The notes below the pieces were generated by a model. The model saw nothing but the letters and a program-made list of their open reading frames with translations. It ran no database searches and was not told the DNA's origin. A program made the translations under genes and the position numbers. This document shows positions 32,891 through 42,956 of a stretch of DNA of 64,000 bases, piece by piece (the stretch's first letter is position 1; the number at the start of each line of letters is the position of its first letter). The DNA is taken from the NCBI RefSeq assembly GCF_000265205.3, contig NC_018000.1, positions 3,224,001 to 3,288,000 of the forward strand, read 5' to 3'. This DNA is from Sinorhizobium fredii USDA 257. GTDB taxonomy: Bacteria; Pseudomonadota; Alphaproteobacteria; Rhizobiales; Rhizobiaceae.

Positions 32891-33862
32891 ATGAAGGTTT
32901 TGAAACGATTTCTCGCCGCATGTTTGTTCGCCTTCGGACCGGCGATTGCTGTGGCCGAGGATCTGCCGCAATTGCGGGCTGCGATGCTGGCGTCAGGCAC
33001 GGTCAACTGGGAGATTTCTACCATCAAGGCCCACGAGTTCGACCGCAAGAACGGCTTCGAGCTGGCTGTCCAGGACTATGCAGACAACGGTGCAACGCGC
33101 GTCGCCTTCGAGGGCGGCGAGGCTGACACGATGGTGGCCGACTGGATATGGGTGGCCAACCAGCGTGCCGCTGGCAAGGACTACGTTTTCATCCCCTATT
33201 CGCTGGCAGTCGGGGGGCTCGTGGTCAAGGATGACAGCGGCATCAAGGCGCTGCCAGACCTTGCCGGCAAGAAGATCGGCATCGCCGGCGGGCCGCTCGA
33301 CAAGAGCTGGCTGATCCTGCGCGCCTATGCCAAGCAGCAACATGGCATGGACCTGGCCACTGAGACCGATCAGGTGTTCGGGGCGCCGCCGCTGATCTTC
33401 AAGTCGGCGCTTTCCGGTGAGACGGCGGGCGCGATCAATTTCTGGCACTTCCTCGCCAAGATGAAGGCCAAGGGCATGCATGAGCTGATCTCCGTCTCCG
33501 AGGCCGCAGCGGCGCTCAAGCTGGATCCCGACACGCCGCTGCTCGGCTATGTGTTGAAGGGCGAGTATGCCGCGGCCCATCCGGACATCGTCAAAGGTCT
33601 CTATAAGGCGTCGCGCGGGGCCAAAGACCTGCTGCGCAACGATGACGCGGCGTGGGAAGGACTGCGAGAAAAGATGAATGCGGGAGACGACGCTGAATTC
33701 ATCGCGCTTCGCGACGGCTATCGCGCCGGTATTCCGAGCGGCAAGCCGATCGACGAGGCGGCCGCCGACCGGTTTCTGCGGCTGATGGCGGAGCTCGGCG
33801 GAGCGGAGCTCGTCGGCAAGGCAACAAGCCTGCCCGAAGGATTGTTCCTGCAACTTGAGTAA
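32891..33862 (+). CDS. NitT/TauT-type ABC transporter substrate-binding protein
   Basis: 323 residues with a signal peptide (LKRFLAACLFAFGPAIAVAE). NMT1/THI5-like fold: NWEISTIKAHEFDRKNGFEL, GGEADTMVADWIWVANQRAA, LPDLAGKKIGIAGGPLDKSW. The family binds nitrate, taurine, sulfonates, pyrimidine precursors and similar small anions or cofactors. It is followed immediately by its own permease and ATPase, forming a complete importer embedded in the methanol oxidation cluster. Substrate unknown; a compound used with XoxF (metal chelate, PQQ-related) is conjecture. Confidence 0.85.
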   Translation: MKVLKRFLAACLFAFGPAIAVAEDLPQLRAAMLASGTVNWEISTIKAHEFDRKNGFELAVQDYADNGATRVAFEGGEADTMVADWIWVANQRAAGKDYVFIPYSLAVGGLVVKDDSGIKALPDLAGKKIGIAGGPLDKSWLILRAYAKQQHGMDLATETDQVFGAPPLIFKSALSGETAGAINFWHFLAKMKAKGMHELISVSEAAAALKLDPDTPLLGYVLKGEYAAAHPDIVKGLYKASRGAKDLLRNDDAAWEGLREKMNAGDDAEFIALRDGYRAGIPSGKPIDEAAADRFLRLMAELGGAELVGKATSLPEGLFLQLE

Positions 33863-34616
33863 GACGCTGCAACATCCTGCGCTGGTGCGGTCAATGTCGT
33901 TGGGCCTTCTGCTGCTGCTCTGGATAGCGGCGGCCGAACTGACGGCGGACGCCTCCGTCCTGCCTCAGCCCTGGACGCTATGGGCACCTTTTGTGGAAGC
34001 CGTTGTTTCCGGCACTTTGCCTTATCATCTCGGCATGACGTTGGGGCGCGTGGTTTGCGCCTTCGTGCCGGCAATGGCCATCGGCGTGGCGCTCGGCTTC
34101 GCGATGGGCCGCGTTCCCTCCGTCGATCGATGGCTCGATCCCTGGCTCGTCGTGTTTCTCAATCTGCCGGCCCTCGTGCTCATCGTGCTGTGCTATCTCT
34201 GGATCGGCCTCAACGAGACGGCGGCGATCATGGCCGTGGTGCTCAACAAGATTCCGAATGTCGCCACGATCCTGCGCGAAGGTGCAAGGGCCCTCGATCC
34301 GAACCTCGGCGCCATGGCCGAGGTCTATCGCATGGCTCCTCTGGCGCGGCTGCGTCACGTGATCATGCCGCAGCTTGCGCCGTTCCTCGCCGGGGCTGCC
34401 CGCTCCGGTATTGCAGTGATTTGGAAGATCGTCCTGGTGGTCGAGTTTCTCGGCCGCTCCAGCGGCGTCGGCTTCCAGATTCATTTCTATTTCCAGCTCT
34501 TCGATGTTGCCATGGTGCTGGTCTATGCGCTTTCTTTCATCGGCGTGATGCTGCTGGTCGAAGCTCAGTTCCTGCAGCCGGCCGAACGCCGGGTACGGCG
34601 CTGGAGGACGGCATGA
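33855..34616 (+). CDS. ABC transporter permease (NitT/TauT family)
   Basis: 253 residues, apparent TTG start overlapping the binding-protein stop by 8 bp; an ATG at 33894 is the alternative. Six or so membrane helices and the EAA loop (EVYRMAPLARLRHVIMPQLA PFLAGAARSGIAVIWK) of binding-protein-dependent inner-membrane components. The next gene, an ATPase, overlaps by 4 bp. Confidence 0.88.
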   Translation: MSKTLQHPALVRSMSLGLLLLLWIAAAELTADASVLPQPWTLWAPFVEAVVSGTLPYHLGMTLGRVVCAFVPAMAIGVALGFAMGRVPSVDRWLDPWLVVFLNLPALVLIVLCYLWIGLNETAAIMAVVLNKIPNVATILREGARALDPNLGAMAEVYRMAPLARLRHVIMPQLAPFLAGAARSGIAVIWKIVLVVEFLGRSSGVGFQIHFYFQLFDVAMVLVYALSFIGVMLLVEAQFLQPAERRVRRWRTA

Positions 34617-35251
34617 TCAAGGTCGATGTCAGACGAAAGATATTCGGCGACGAGGAGATCCTCCGCGACATCCGTTTCGAGATGGAGGTCGGTGAGACGC
34701 TCGCCATCCTCGGCCCGTCGGGCATCGGCAAATCGACGCTGCTTCGGCTGATCGCCGGGATCGACCACGCCTTCAAAGGCGAGATCAACCGCCCGGAAAA
34801 GATCGCCATGGTGTTTCAGGAGCCCGTTCTGCTGCCGTGGCGGAGCGTCCTGCAGAACCTGACCTTGGTGCACACTGAACTCGGTACGCAAGCGGCGCTT
34901 TCGGCGCTGGAGCGGGTCGGCATCGTCGACAAGGCGCACCAATTTCCCGGCCAGTTGTCGCTCGGGCAGCAGCGGCGGCTGGCGCTGGCGCGCGCTTTCG
35001 CCGGACGGCCGGAACTTCTGGTGATGGACGAGCCCTATGTGTCGCTCGATCCGGCGACCGCCGAGGAAATGTTGGCGCTGACCGAGGCGCTGATCGCCGA
35101 AACCGGCCCTGCCGTCATTCTCGTGACCCATTCAGACGTCGAGGCGAACAGGTTGACCCGGCGCTGCCTCCGTCTTGCCGGAAAACCGGCGACAATTACT
35201 GGTGACGTTGCGCCACGATCGGTATTGATCACCTCGGAGGGCGCGTTGTGA
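34613..35251 (+). CDS. ABC transporter ATP-binding protein (NitT/TauT family)
   Basis: 212 residues. Walker A GPSGIGKST, Q-loop VFQEPVLLPWRSV, signature LSLGQQRRLALARA, Walker B ELLVMDEP and the H-loop VTHSD are all present. Energises the importer formed with 32891 and 33855. Overlaps the permease before it (ATGA) and the next ATPase after it (GTGA), so five transporter genes are translationally coupled. Confidence 0.9.
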   Translation: MIKVDVRRKIFGDEEILRDIRFEMEVGETLAILGPSGIGKSTLLRLIAGIDHAFKGEINRPEKIAMVFQEPVLLPWRSVLQNLTLVHTELGTQAALSALERVGIVDKAHQFPGQLSLGQQRRLALARAFAGRPELLVMDEPYVSLDPATAEEMLALTEALIAETGPAVILVTHSDVEANRLTRRCLRLAGKPATITGDVAPRSVLITSEGAL

Positions 35252-35976
35252 CCGGGCTTGAGATCAGCCATGTCAGCTACAGCTACGGATCGCGCAAGGC
35301 GCTCGACGATGTCAGTTTCTCCGTGGCGGCCGGCCGGTTCTGTGCGCTGCTCGGGCCGAACGGTGCCGGTAAATCGACCCTCTTCGCTCTCCTCACCCGG
35401 CTGCTGGTCACGAAGGGGGGCGATATCAGCGTGGCCGGCTTCGATATTGCGCGCGATCCCCGTGCGGCGCTCGCCCGTATCGGCGTTGTGTTCCAGCAGC
35501 CGACGCTCGATCTGGACATGACGGTGCGGCGCAATTTGCGCTATTTCGCTGGACTGCATGGACTGTCTGGGCGGCAGGCCGTTTTGGCGATCGACGCGGC
35601 TCTGACGCAGCTCGGCATGGCCGAGCGGGCCGACGAGCAGGTGCGTGCTCTGAATGGTGGACATCGGCGCCGCATGGAGATCGCCCGGGCGCTGATCCAC
35701 GACCCTAAGATCCTGTTGCTCGACGAGCCGACGGTCGGATTGGATGCTGCCTCCCGCCAGGCGATCACCGATCATGTGCATCTGCTGGCAGAGCGCGGGC
35801 TTGCCGTGCTCTGGGCAACCCATCTGGTCGACGAGATTCAGGCCGCCGATCAGGTCGTCGTTCTGCATCGTGGAAAGGTGCTCAGCGATGGCAGTGCCGA
35901 GGACCTCGCTGGCGAAGAGGGGCTCGCCAAGGCATTCCTGTCGATGACGGCCGAGGGCCGGGAGGTTCCGGCATGA
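35248..35976 (+). CDS. ABC transporter ATPase, PQQ-associated ABC-2 system (LutE-like)
   Basis: 242 residues, GTG start overlapping the previous stop. Walker A GPNGAGKST, Q-loop VFQQPTLDLDMTV, a variant signature LNGGHRRRMEIARA (GGHRR in place of SGGQ), Walker B ILLLDEPTVGLD and H-loop ATHLVDE. The family is the ATPase linked to PQQ-dependent alcohol dehydrogenase systems, homologous to LutE. Pairs with the ABC-2 type permease at 35973. Confidence 0.88.
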   Translation: MTGLEISHVSYSYGSRKALDDVSFSVAAGRFCALLGPNGAGKSTLFALLTRLLVTKGGDISVAGFDIARDPRAALARIGVVFQQPTLDLDMTVRRNLRYFAGLHGLSGRQAVLAIDAALTQLGMAERADEQVRALNGGHRRRMEIARALIHDPKILLLDEPTVGLDAASRQAITDHVHLLAERGLAVLWATHLVDEIQAADQVVVLHRGKVLSDGSAEDLAGEEGLAKAFLSMTAEGREVPA

Positions 35977-36764
35977 AGGCATGGTTGATTGCGCTTTCCG
36001 TTATCATCACCCGCGAAAACCTGCGTTTCGTCCGCCAGCGGGGCCGCTTCCTGGCGGCCCTCGTTCGCCCGCTCGTCTGGCTTATCGTCTTTGCCGCGGG
36101 CTTCCGCGCAGCGCTCGGCGTGTCGATCATCCCGCCCTACCAGACCTATATCACCTATGAGGTCTATATCCTTCCGGGGCTTTGCGGGATGATCCAGCTG
36201 TTCAACGGCATGCAGTCGTCATTGTCGCTGGTCTACGATCAGGAAATGGGGTCGATGCGTCTATTGTTGACGTCGCCCCTGCCGCGCTGGTGGTTACTGT
36301 TCTCAAAGCTGCTGGCCGGCGTGATCGTCTCCATTCTGCAGGTCGCCGTCTTCCTGGCAATTGCCGCGCTCACCGGCATCACGCTGCAACCCATCGGCTA
36401 TATCGCGGTGCTGCCGGCATTGCTGGTGAGCGGATTGATGCTCGGCGCCCTCGGGCTCCTGATTTCCTCGACCGTCCGGCAGCTCGAGAATTTCGCCGGG
36501 GTCATGAACTTTGTGATCTTCCCGATGTTCTTTCTCTCGTCGGCGCTCTATCCGTTATGGAAGATGGCGGAAAGCTCTCCGTTGCTGCGCGATATCTGCG
36601 CCTTGAACCCGTTTACCTATGCGGTCGAACTGATACGTTTTGCGCTTTATGGCCAGCTTAATCTCACGGCACTCGCTTGGGTCAGCGCCTGCTTCGTCCT
36701 GTTCATGCTGGCCGCCCTCTGGGGCTACGATCCGGCCCGCGCCATGCTCCGGGCGAAGAGCTGA
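35973..36764 (+). CDS. ABC-2 type permease, PQQ-associated system (LutF-like)
   Basis: 263 residues with about six membrane helices, including LVRPLVWLIVFAAGFRAALG, ILPGLCGMIQLFNGMQS, LLTSPLPRWWLLFSKLLAG and FVIFPMFFLSSALYPLW, typical of ABC-2 permeases. Such permeases are usually exporters, but in lanthanide clusters the LutEF pair works with the periplasmic binding protein LutA. Overlaps the ATPase stop by 4 bp. Last gene of the transporter operon. Confidence 0.87.
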   Translation: MKAWLIALSVIITRENLRFVRQRGRFLAALVRPLVWLIVFAAGFRAALGVSIIPPYQTYITYEVYILPGLCGMIQLFNGMQSSLSLVYDQEMGSMRLLLTSPLPRWWLLFSKLLAGVIVSILQVAVFLAIAALTGITLQPIGYIAVLPALLVSGLMLGALGLLISSTVRQLENFAGVMNFVIFPMFFLSSALYPLWKMAESSPLLRDICALNPFTYAVELIRFALYGQLNLTALAWVSACFVLFMLAALWGYDPARAMLRAKS

Positions 36765-36828
36765 GCTACCGCACGTTCCCTTAAATCGTAGCCGATGTAA
36801 GGATAAGAGCATGCAGCAATTCAATGGA

Positions 36829-36871
36829 CTGCAGCGACCTTTGTGATCTGAAAAGACGCACGGCGCTGTAG
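36829..36871. repeat. short palindromic rhizobial repeat, copy 1
   Basis: CTGCAGCGACCTTTG ... CGGCGCTGTAG: ends pair as CTGCAGCG/CGCTGTAG and an inner stem TCT/AGA lies near GTGATCTGAAAAGACGC. About 43 bp, closely matching the copy at 57304-57347. Sits in the spacer between the permease and gfa genes. Confidence 0.65.
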
Positions 36872-36992
36872 GCGCTGTCGCAGCGGTTCGACCTGAAAAC
36901 CGACACTTTCCGCTATATTGCCGCCGGCGTCATTTGCCGTGATCCTGCTTTCTCGGAAGGACTTAAAGACGTTCAAGCGAGAGGAGGAACCA

Positions 36993-37562
36993 ATGCTGAA
37001 GCTACATCCATCGATCGACAACGGCTTTCCGCCGGCCAGTCCCGGCTTTCACGGCGGCACGCTGAAATGCCAATGCGCCACCAATCCGGTGACCGTTGAG
37101 ATCGGTGCGCAGACGGCGCACAATCATGCCTGCGGCTGCACCAAATGCTGGAAGCCGGAGGGTGCCACCTTTGCTCAGATCGCCGTCGTCAGCCGTGACA
37201 AGGTGAATGTCGCCTCAGGCTCGGAGAAACTGCAGATCGTCGATCCGAGCGCGACGATCCAGCGCTACGCCTGCAAGGATTGCGGCACGCACATGTACGG
37301 CCGCATCGAGAACGCCAAGCATCCCTTCTATGGCCTCGATTTCGTTCACACCGAACTCAGTGACGAGACCGGCTGGTCGCCGCCGGAATTCGCGGCCTTC
37401 GTTTCTTCCATTATCGAAAGCGGCGTCAACCCCGACAGGATGCCTGAAATTCGAGCTCGCCTGACGGAACTCGGACTGCAACCCTACGACTGCCTGTCTC
37501 CGACCCTGATGGACGCCATCGCGACGCATGTCGCCAAGCAGTCCGGCGCCCTGCCGGCCTGA
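36993..37562 (+). CDS. gfa: S-(hydroxymethyl)glutathione synthase (Gfa)
   Basis: 189 residues from the ATG at 36993 (GAGGAGG upstream). Zinc ligands of the Gfa family: [25 protein letters not shown] and [13 protein letters not shown]. It speeds the condensation of formaldehyde with glutathione, feeding FrmA and FghA encoded 14 kb upstream. This is the entry step that removes formaldehyde from methanol oxidation. Confidence 0.94.
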   Translation: MLKLHPSIDNGFPPASPGFHGGTLKCQCATNPVTVEIGAQTAHNHACGCTKCWKPEGATFAQIAVVSRDKVNVASGSEKLQIVDPSATIQRYACKDCGTHMYGRIENAKHPFYGLDFVHTELSDETGWSPPEFAAFVSSIIESGVNPDRMPEIRARLTELGLQPYDCLSPTLMDAIATHVAKQSGALPA

Positions 37563-37625
37563 CATTCCTTAAGTCGGCTACGATTCAAGAAAACATGCAG
37601 CAGGCACTCCGCCTCCTCCCTCGGA

Positions 37626-37698
37626 CCCCGCCCGTGGCCTTCTTTCTGAAAGCCATCAAAACGGGCGGGGGCCTGAGGCGGGTTCCTGAAAAGGGAAC
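37626..37698. terminator. structured terminator region between convergent genes
   Basis: Perfect 10-bp stem CCCCGCCCGT (37626-37635) / ACGGGCGGGG (37661-37670) enclosing an inner hairpin GGC-C-TTC / GAA-A-GCC, followed by a second hairpin GTTCC (37682-37686) / GGAAC (37694-37698). It lies between convergent gfa and the thioredoxin-like gene, so it can stop or insulate transcription both ways. No long T-run. Confidence 0.6.
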
Positions 37699-37763
37699 GA
37701 ATGCCATCGCGAAGCCGTCCGATTCCCGGCGCGGCTGAGCAATAGAATGGTTCCTTCCATGCC

Positions 37764-38321
37764 TCAGACTGGCATTTTCCACTTGATGGAGCAGCCGATC
37801 GAGGGCTGCTGTTCCGCCGGACCTCTGCCGGTTCGCGAAACCATGACCATGGCCTCATAAAGGTCACGCCTCAGATCGCCAGGCCCGATTTCCTTGCGAG
37901 AGGCGTCCAGCCGGCCGCGATATTGCAGTTCCATGTCCTTGTTGAAGCCGAAGAAGTCGGGCGTGCAGACGGCGCCATAGGCTTTGGCGACGGATTGGTC
38001 CTCGTCATAGAGATATGGAAAGGGCAGCATGTTTTGTGATGCGAAACGCTTCATATTGTCGAACGAATCCTGCGGATAGGCTTCGGCATCATTGGAGTTG
38101 AGTGCTACGAAGCCGATGCCATGATCCTCCAGCTCGATCGCGTCCCGGACGATGCGGGCGATGACCGCTTTCACATACGGGCAGTGATTGCAGATGAACA
38201 CGACGACCAGTCCGTTGGGCCCGGAAAAGTCCAGGATCGAACAGTTACGGCCGTCGGTATTCGGCAGGCGGGCATCGACGGCCTTCCAGCCGTAATCGCA
38301 GAGCGGTGGGTTCGCTGCCAT
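37764..38321 (-). CDS. thioredoxin-family protein (AhpC/TSA-like)
   Basis: 185 residues. Thioredoxin fold with the redox motif CNHCPYVK (near residue 45), GLVVVFICNHCP, and a peroxiredoxin-like cis-Pro region (GAVCTPDFFGFNKDMELQYR), ending PSIGCSIKWK. No signal peptide, so cytoplasmic. Last gene of the cbb operon, 12 bp after cbbE. A redox link with the thiol-regulated Calvin enzymes is possible but unproven. Confidence 0.88.
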   Translation of the reverse strand: MAANPPLCDYGWKAVDARLPNTDGRNCSILDFSGPNGLVVVFICNHCPYVKAVIARIVRDAIELEDHGIGFVALNSNDAEAYPQDSFDNMKRFASQNMLPFPYLYDEDQSVAKAYGAVCTPDFFGFNKDMELQYRGRLDASRKEIGPGDLRRDLYEAMVMVSRTGRGPAEQQPSIGCSIKWKMPV

Positions 38322-38333
38322 GTCGCCGTCACC

Positions 38334-39023
38334 TTACTTCTTAAGTGCCGCCAGCCTCGGATCGTCAGCGGCGGTGCGCAGCGCGATTATATTGCCGGCA
38401 TAGGCCTCCTGGCCACCCCTGAAGATTGCCGAGCCAGCAACGAGCACATCGGCGCCGGCCCGGGCGACGAGCGGCGCAGTCTCGGGTGTTACCCCGCCGT
38501 CGATTTCGATGAGGATCGGCCTCGCGCCGATCATCGCCCGGACCTTGGCCACCTTCTCGATGACCGACGGGATGAACTCCTGGCCACCGAAGCCGGGATT
38601 GACCGACATCAGCAGGATCAGGTCGAGCCGGTCCAGCACATATTCGATGACGGTTTCCGGCGTCGAGGGATTGAGCGACACACCGGCCTTGCAGCCGAGG
38701 TCGCGGATCGCCTGAAGCGTCCGGTCGAGGTGGGTGGTCGCTTCGGCATGCACGGTGATGATGTTGCAGCCGACGACGGCGAAGGCCCCGAGAAATCGCT
38801 CGGCCGGTTCGATCATCAGATGACAGTCGAACACCTTGTCTGTTCGGTCCCGGATCGCCTTGATAACCGGCGGCCCGAACGTGATGTTTGGCACGAAATG
38901 GCCATCCATCACGTCAAGATGGATCCAGTCGGCGCCGGCCTCGCAGACGGCCTCGACTTCTTCGCCGAGCCGGGAGAAATCGGCTGACAGGACCGAAGGA
39001 GCGATGATGGTCTTCTGGCTCAT
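38334..39023 (-). CDS. cbbE: ribulose-phosphate 3-epimerase
   Basis: 229 residues, full-length TIM barrel: [56 protein letters not shown] and [10 protein letters not shown] give the catalytic Asp/His and metal site. It interconverts ribulose-5-P and xylulose-5-P to regenerate the RuBisCO substrate. Overlaps cbbX (ATGA). Could equally be called rpe/ppe. Confidence 0.95.
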   Translation of the reverse strand: MSQKTIIAPSVLSADFSRLGEEVEAVCEAGADWIHLDVMDGHFVPNITFGPPVIKAIRDRTDKVFDCHLMIEPAERFLGAFAVVGCNIITVHAEATTHLDRTLQAIRDLGCKAGVSLNPSTPETVIEYVLDRLDLILLMSVNPGFGGQEFIPSVIEKVAKVRAMIGARPILIEIDGGVTPETAPLVARAGADVLVAGSAIFRGGQEAYAGNIIALRTAADDPRLAALKK

Positions 39024-39955
39024 GGCGATATCTCCGGATGAGTGGGCTCGACGGTGCTGAACACGCGGCTGGCGGAAATGTCCCGAGCCGTGATGGTAGA
39101 CAGTTGCTCGGCGTCGACCGGCCCGGCGCTTTCCTCGAACAGGCGGTTCGCCTGCCGCAGCCGGGCCCGGTCGAGCGCGTTGCGGATCGAGCGCGCATTG
39201 GCGAAATGCGGCTGGCGCCGACGACGGGAGATGTAGTCGCTCATTACGGTCGCCGCCTTGGTGTCGAAATGATAGCCCTGACGGCTTAGCATGCTCTCGG
39301 CAATCGACAGGAGCTCCCCGTCGTTATAGTCGGGGAAATCGATATGATGGGCAATGCGCGAGCGGAAGCCCGGATTGCTCTCGAAGAACCGATCCATGCG
39401 GTCGGCGTAGCCGGCGAGAATCACCACCAGGTCGTCGCGGTTGTTCTCCATCACCTGCAGCAGGATCTCGATCGCCTCCTGGCCGTAGTCGCGCTCGTTG
39501 TCCGGACGGTAGAGATAGTATGCCTCGTCGATGAACAGCACGCCGCCCATTGCCTTCTTCAGGATCTCCTTGGTCTTGGGCGCCGTGTGGCCGATATACT
39601 GCCCGACCAGATCGTCGCGCGTCACCGAAACCAAATGCCCCTTGCGGATATAGCCGAGCCTGTGCAGCAGATTGGCCATGCGTAGCGCGACCGTTGTCTT
39701 TCCGGTGCCCGGATTTCCGGTGAAGCTCATGTGCAGCGACGGCGGCTCGTGGCTGAGACCCATTGCACGGCGGGCCCGCTCGACGAGCAGCAGGGCTGCC
39801 GTCTCGCGGATCCGCTGCTTTACGGGCTTCAGTCCGACGAGTTCGCGGTCCAGTTCGTCGAGGATCTCGGCGACGCCGGAGGCCTTGTATTCCTCGGCGA
39901 GGTCGACCGATGTCGGCAGGCCTTCGACACTTGATGAAGCTTCCGCCATTGCCAT
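39020..39955 (-). CDS. cbbX: red-type RuBisCO activase CbbX
   Basis: 311 residues, AAA+ ATPase: Walker [10 protein letters not shown], Walker [14 protein letters not shown], sensor [17 protein letters not shown], arginine finger region [17 protein letters not shown]. CbbX hexamers remodel inhibited red-type RuBisCO by pulling on the CbbL C terminus, activated by RuBP. Its place right after cbbS and the red-type CbbL fit. Confidence 0.96.
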   Translation of the reverse strand: MAMAEASSSVEGLPTSVDLAEEYKASGVAEILDELDRELVGLKPVKQRIRETAALLLVERARRAMGLSHEPPSLHMSFTGNPGTGKTTVALRMANLLHRLGYIRKGHLVSVTRDDLVGQYIGHTAPKTKEILKKAMGGVLFIDEAYYLYRPDNERDYGQEAIEILLQVMENNRDDLVVILAGYADRMDRFFESNPGFRSRIAHHIDFPDYNDGELLSIAESMLSRQGYHFDTKAATVMSDYISRRRRQPHFANARSIRNALDRARLRQANRLFEESAGPVDAEQLSTITARDISASRVFSTVEPTHPEISP

Positions 39956-39967
39956 CTTGCTGCTCCT

Positions 39968-40357
39968 CTACCGCTGCGTTTCCCAGGCATAGCGTTGGCT
40001 GCGACCGCGGCTCTCCGTCCGGGTCATCCGCAGTGTCGGCTCGTTGTCGGGACGGTTGACGATGAAGGACATCGTCACGGTTTCCAAGCCGCGGCTGGAA
40101 TCGAAGGCGTTGAGGCGGATGTAATCCTGTGCGTGAGCCTTGCGGCAATCCTCCAATTCCATCATCACGCCCTTGGCGTCCTTGAGGTCGAACATCGGAT
40201 TGCCCCACATCTCCCAGTAGGTGTTGCGCGGGTGCGGGTCGTCGGTATATTCGACGCCGATCGCCCATCCCTTGCCGAGGCAATACTCCACTTGTGCCGT
40301 TATCTGCTCATCCGTCAGGTCCGGCAGGAATGAGAAGCATCCTTGGGTGATACGCAT
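39968..40357 (-). CDS. cbbS: ribulose bisphosphate carboxylase small subunit (form IC/ID red type)
   Basis: 129 residues from the ATG at 40357, with AGGAGAG upstream. Motifs: [56 protein letters not shown], and a C-terminal extension ([20 protein letters not shown]) that is typical of red-type small subunits. Assembles with CbbL into L8S8. 26 bp after cbbL. Confidence 0.96.
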   Translation of the reverse strand: MRITQGCFSFLPDLTDEQITAQVEYCLGKGWAIGVEYTDDPHPRNTYWEMWGNPMFDLKDAKGVMMELEDCRKAHAQDYIRLNAFDSSRGLETVTMSFIVNRPDNEPTLRMTRTESRGRSQRYAWETQR

Positions 40358-40383
40358 GTCGTCTCTCCTTTCTGTCATACCCG

Positions 40384-41874
<1,491 letters not shown>

Positions 41875-42954
41875 TCAGGCGGCTCGCGACCGCGCCGCCT
41901 GAGGTTTCAGGGAGCCGCTTGCGTAGCGTCGGGCCATCTCCGACATTGGTGCGACCTTGATGCGAGATGCGTTGCCGGCAGTGCCGAATGCCTCGAAGCG
42001 GGCCTTGCAGACCGCTGACATGGCGTCCATGGCCGGTTTCAGGAACTTGCGCGGATCGAATTCACTGCGGCTCGTATCCGCAACGCGGCGAAAGGCAGCG
42101 GCCGCCGCCAGGCGCAGATCCGTGTCGATATTGACCTTGCGCACGCCGAAGCGGATGCCGCGCACGATCTCCTCGACCGGCACGCCGTAGGTCTCGCGCA
42201 TTTCGCCGCCATGGGCGTTGAAGACGTCCTGCCATTCCTGCGGCACCGAGGAGGAGCCGTGCATGACGATATGGGTGTCCGGCAGCCGGTTATGGATCTT
42301 CTCGATCACGTCCATGGCGAGCACGTCGCCGGTCGGCTTGCGGGTGAACTTGTAGGCGCCGTGCGAGGTGCCGATCGCCACTGCCAGCGCATCGACCTCG
42401 GTTTCGGCGACGAAGCGCGCCGCTTCATCTGGATCGGTCAAGAGTTGCGAACGATCGAGTGCGCCTTCGAAGCCGTGGCCGTCCTCGGCCTCACCATGGC
42501 CGGTTTCGAGCGATCCGAGGCAGCCGAGCTCACCCTCGACCGAAGCGCCGACCATATGGGCGAGGCGGCTCACTTCCGCAGTGATCGCGACGTTATAGGA
42601 ATATTCGGCAGGGGTCTTCGCATCCTCCCTCAGCGAACCGTCCATCATCACCGAGGTGAAGCCGTGCTGGATCGCAGTGAGGCAGGTCGCGACATTGTTG
42701 CCGTGATCCTGATGAATGCAGAGCGCGATATCGGGATACATCGCTTCAAGCGCTTCCATCATCTTGGCAAGCATGATGTCGTTCGCATAGGAGCGGGCGC
42801 CGCGGGAGACCTGCAGGATCACAGGCGCGTCGCAGGCGCGCGCCGCCTCCATGATCGCCAGCCCCTGTTCCATGTTGTTGATGTTGAATGCCGGCACGCC
42901 ATAGGTTCGTTCTGCGGCATGATCGAGCAATTGGCGGAGCGTGATACGGGCCAT
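41875..42954 (-). CDS. cbbA: fructose-bisphosphate aldolase class II
   Basis: 359 residues from the ATG at 42954 (AGGAGG with 7-base spacer; a TTG at 42960 would add two residues). Zinc ligands and motifs of the Calvin-type class II aldolase: [80 protein letters not shown] and [11 protein letters not shown]. Makes fructose-1,6-bisphosphate (and can make sedoheptulose bisphosphate). Confidence 0.96.
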   Translation of the reverse strand: MARITLRQLLDHAAERTYGVPAFNINNMEQGLAIMEAARACDAPVILQVSRGARSYANDIMLAKMMEALEAMYPDIALCIHQDHGNNVATCLTAIQHGFTSVMMDGSLREDAKTPAEYSYNVAITAEVSRLAHMVGASVEGELGCLGSLETGHGEAEDGHGFEGALDRSQLLTDPDEAARFVAETEVDALAVAIGTSHGAYKFTRKPTGDVLAMDVIEKIHNRLPDTHIVMHGSSSVPQEWQDVFNAHGGEMRETYGVPVEEIVRGIRFGVRKVNIDTDLRLAAAAAFRRVADTSRSEFDPRKFLKPAMDAMSAVCKARFEAFGTAGNASRIKVAPMSEMARRYASGSLKPQAARSRAA

Positions 42955-42956
42955 GG

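Noticed and set aside
33980..35251. Extension of the NitT-type ATPase upstream to 33980
   Set aside because: The extra N-terminal part is an out-of-frame reading of the permease. The ABC ATPase domain begins at the ATG at 34613.
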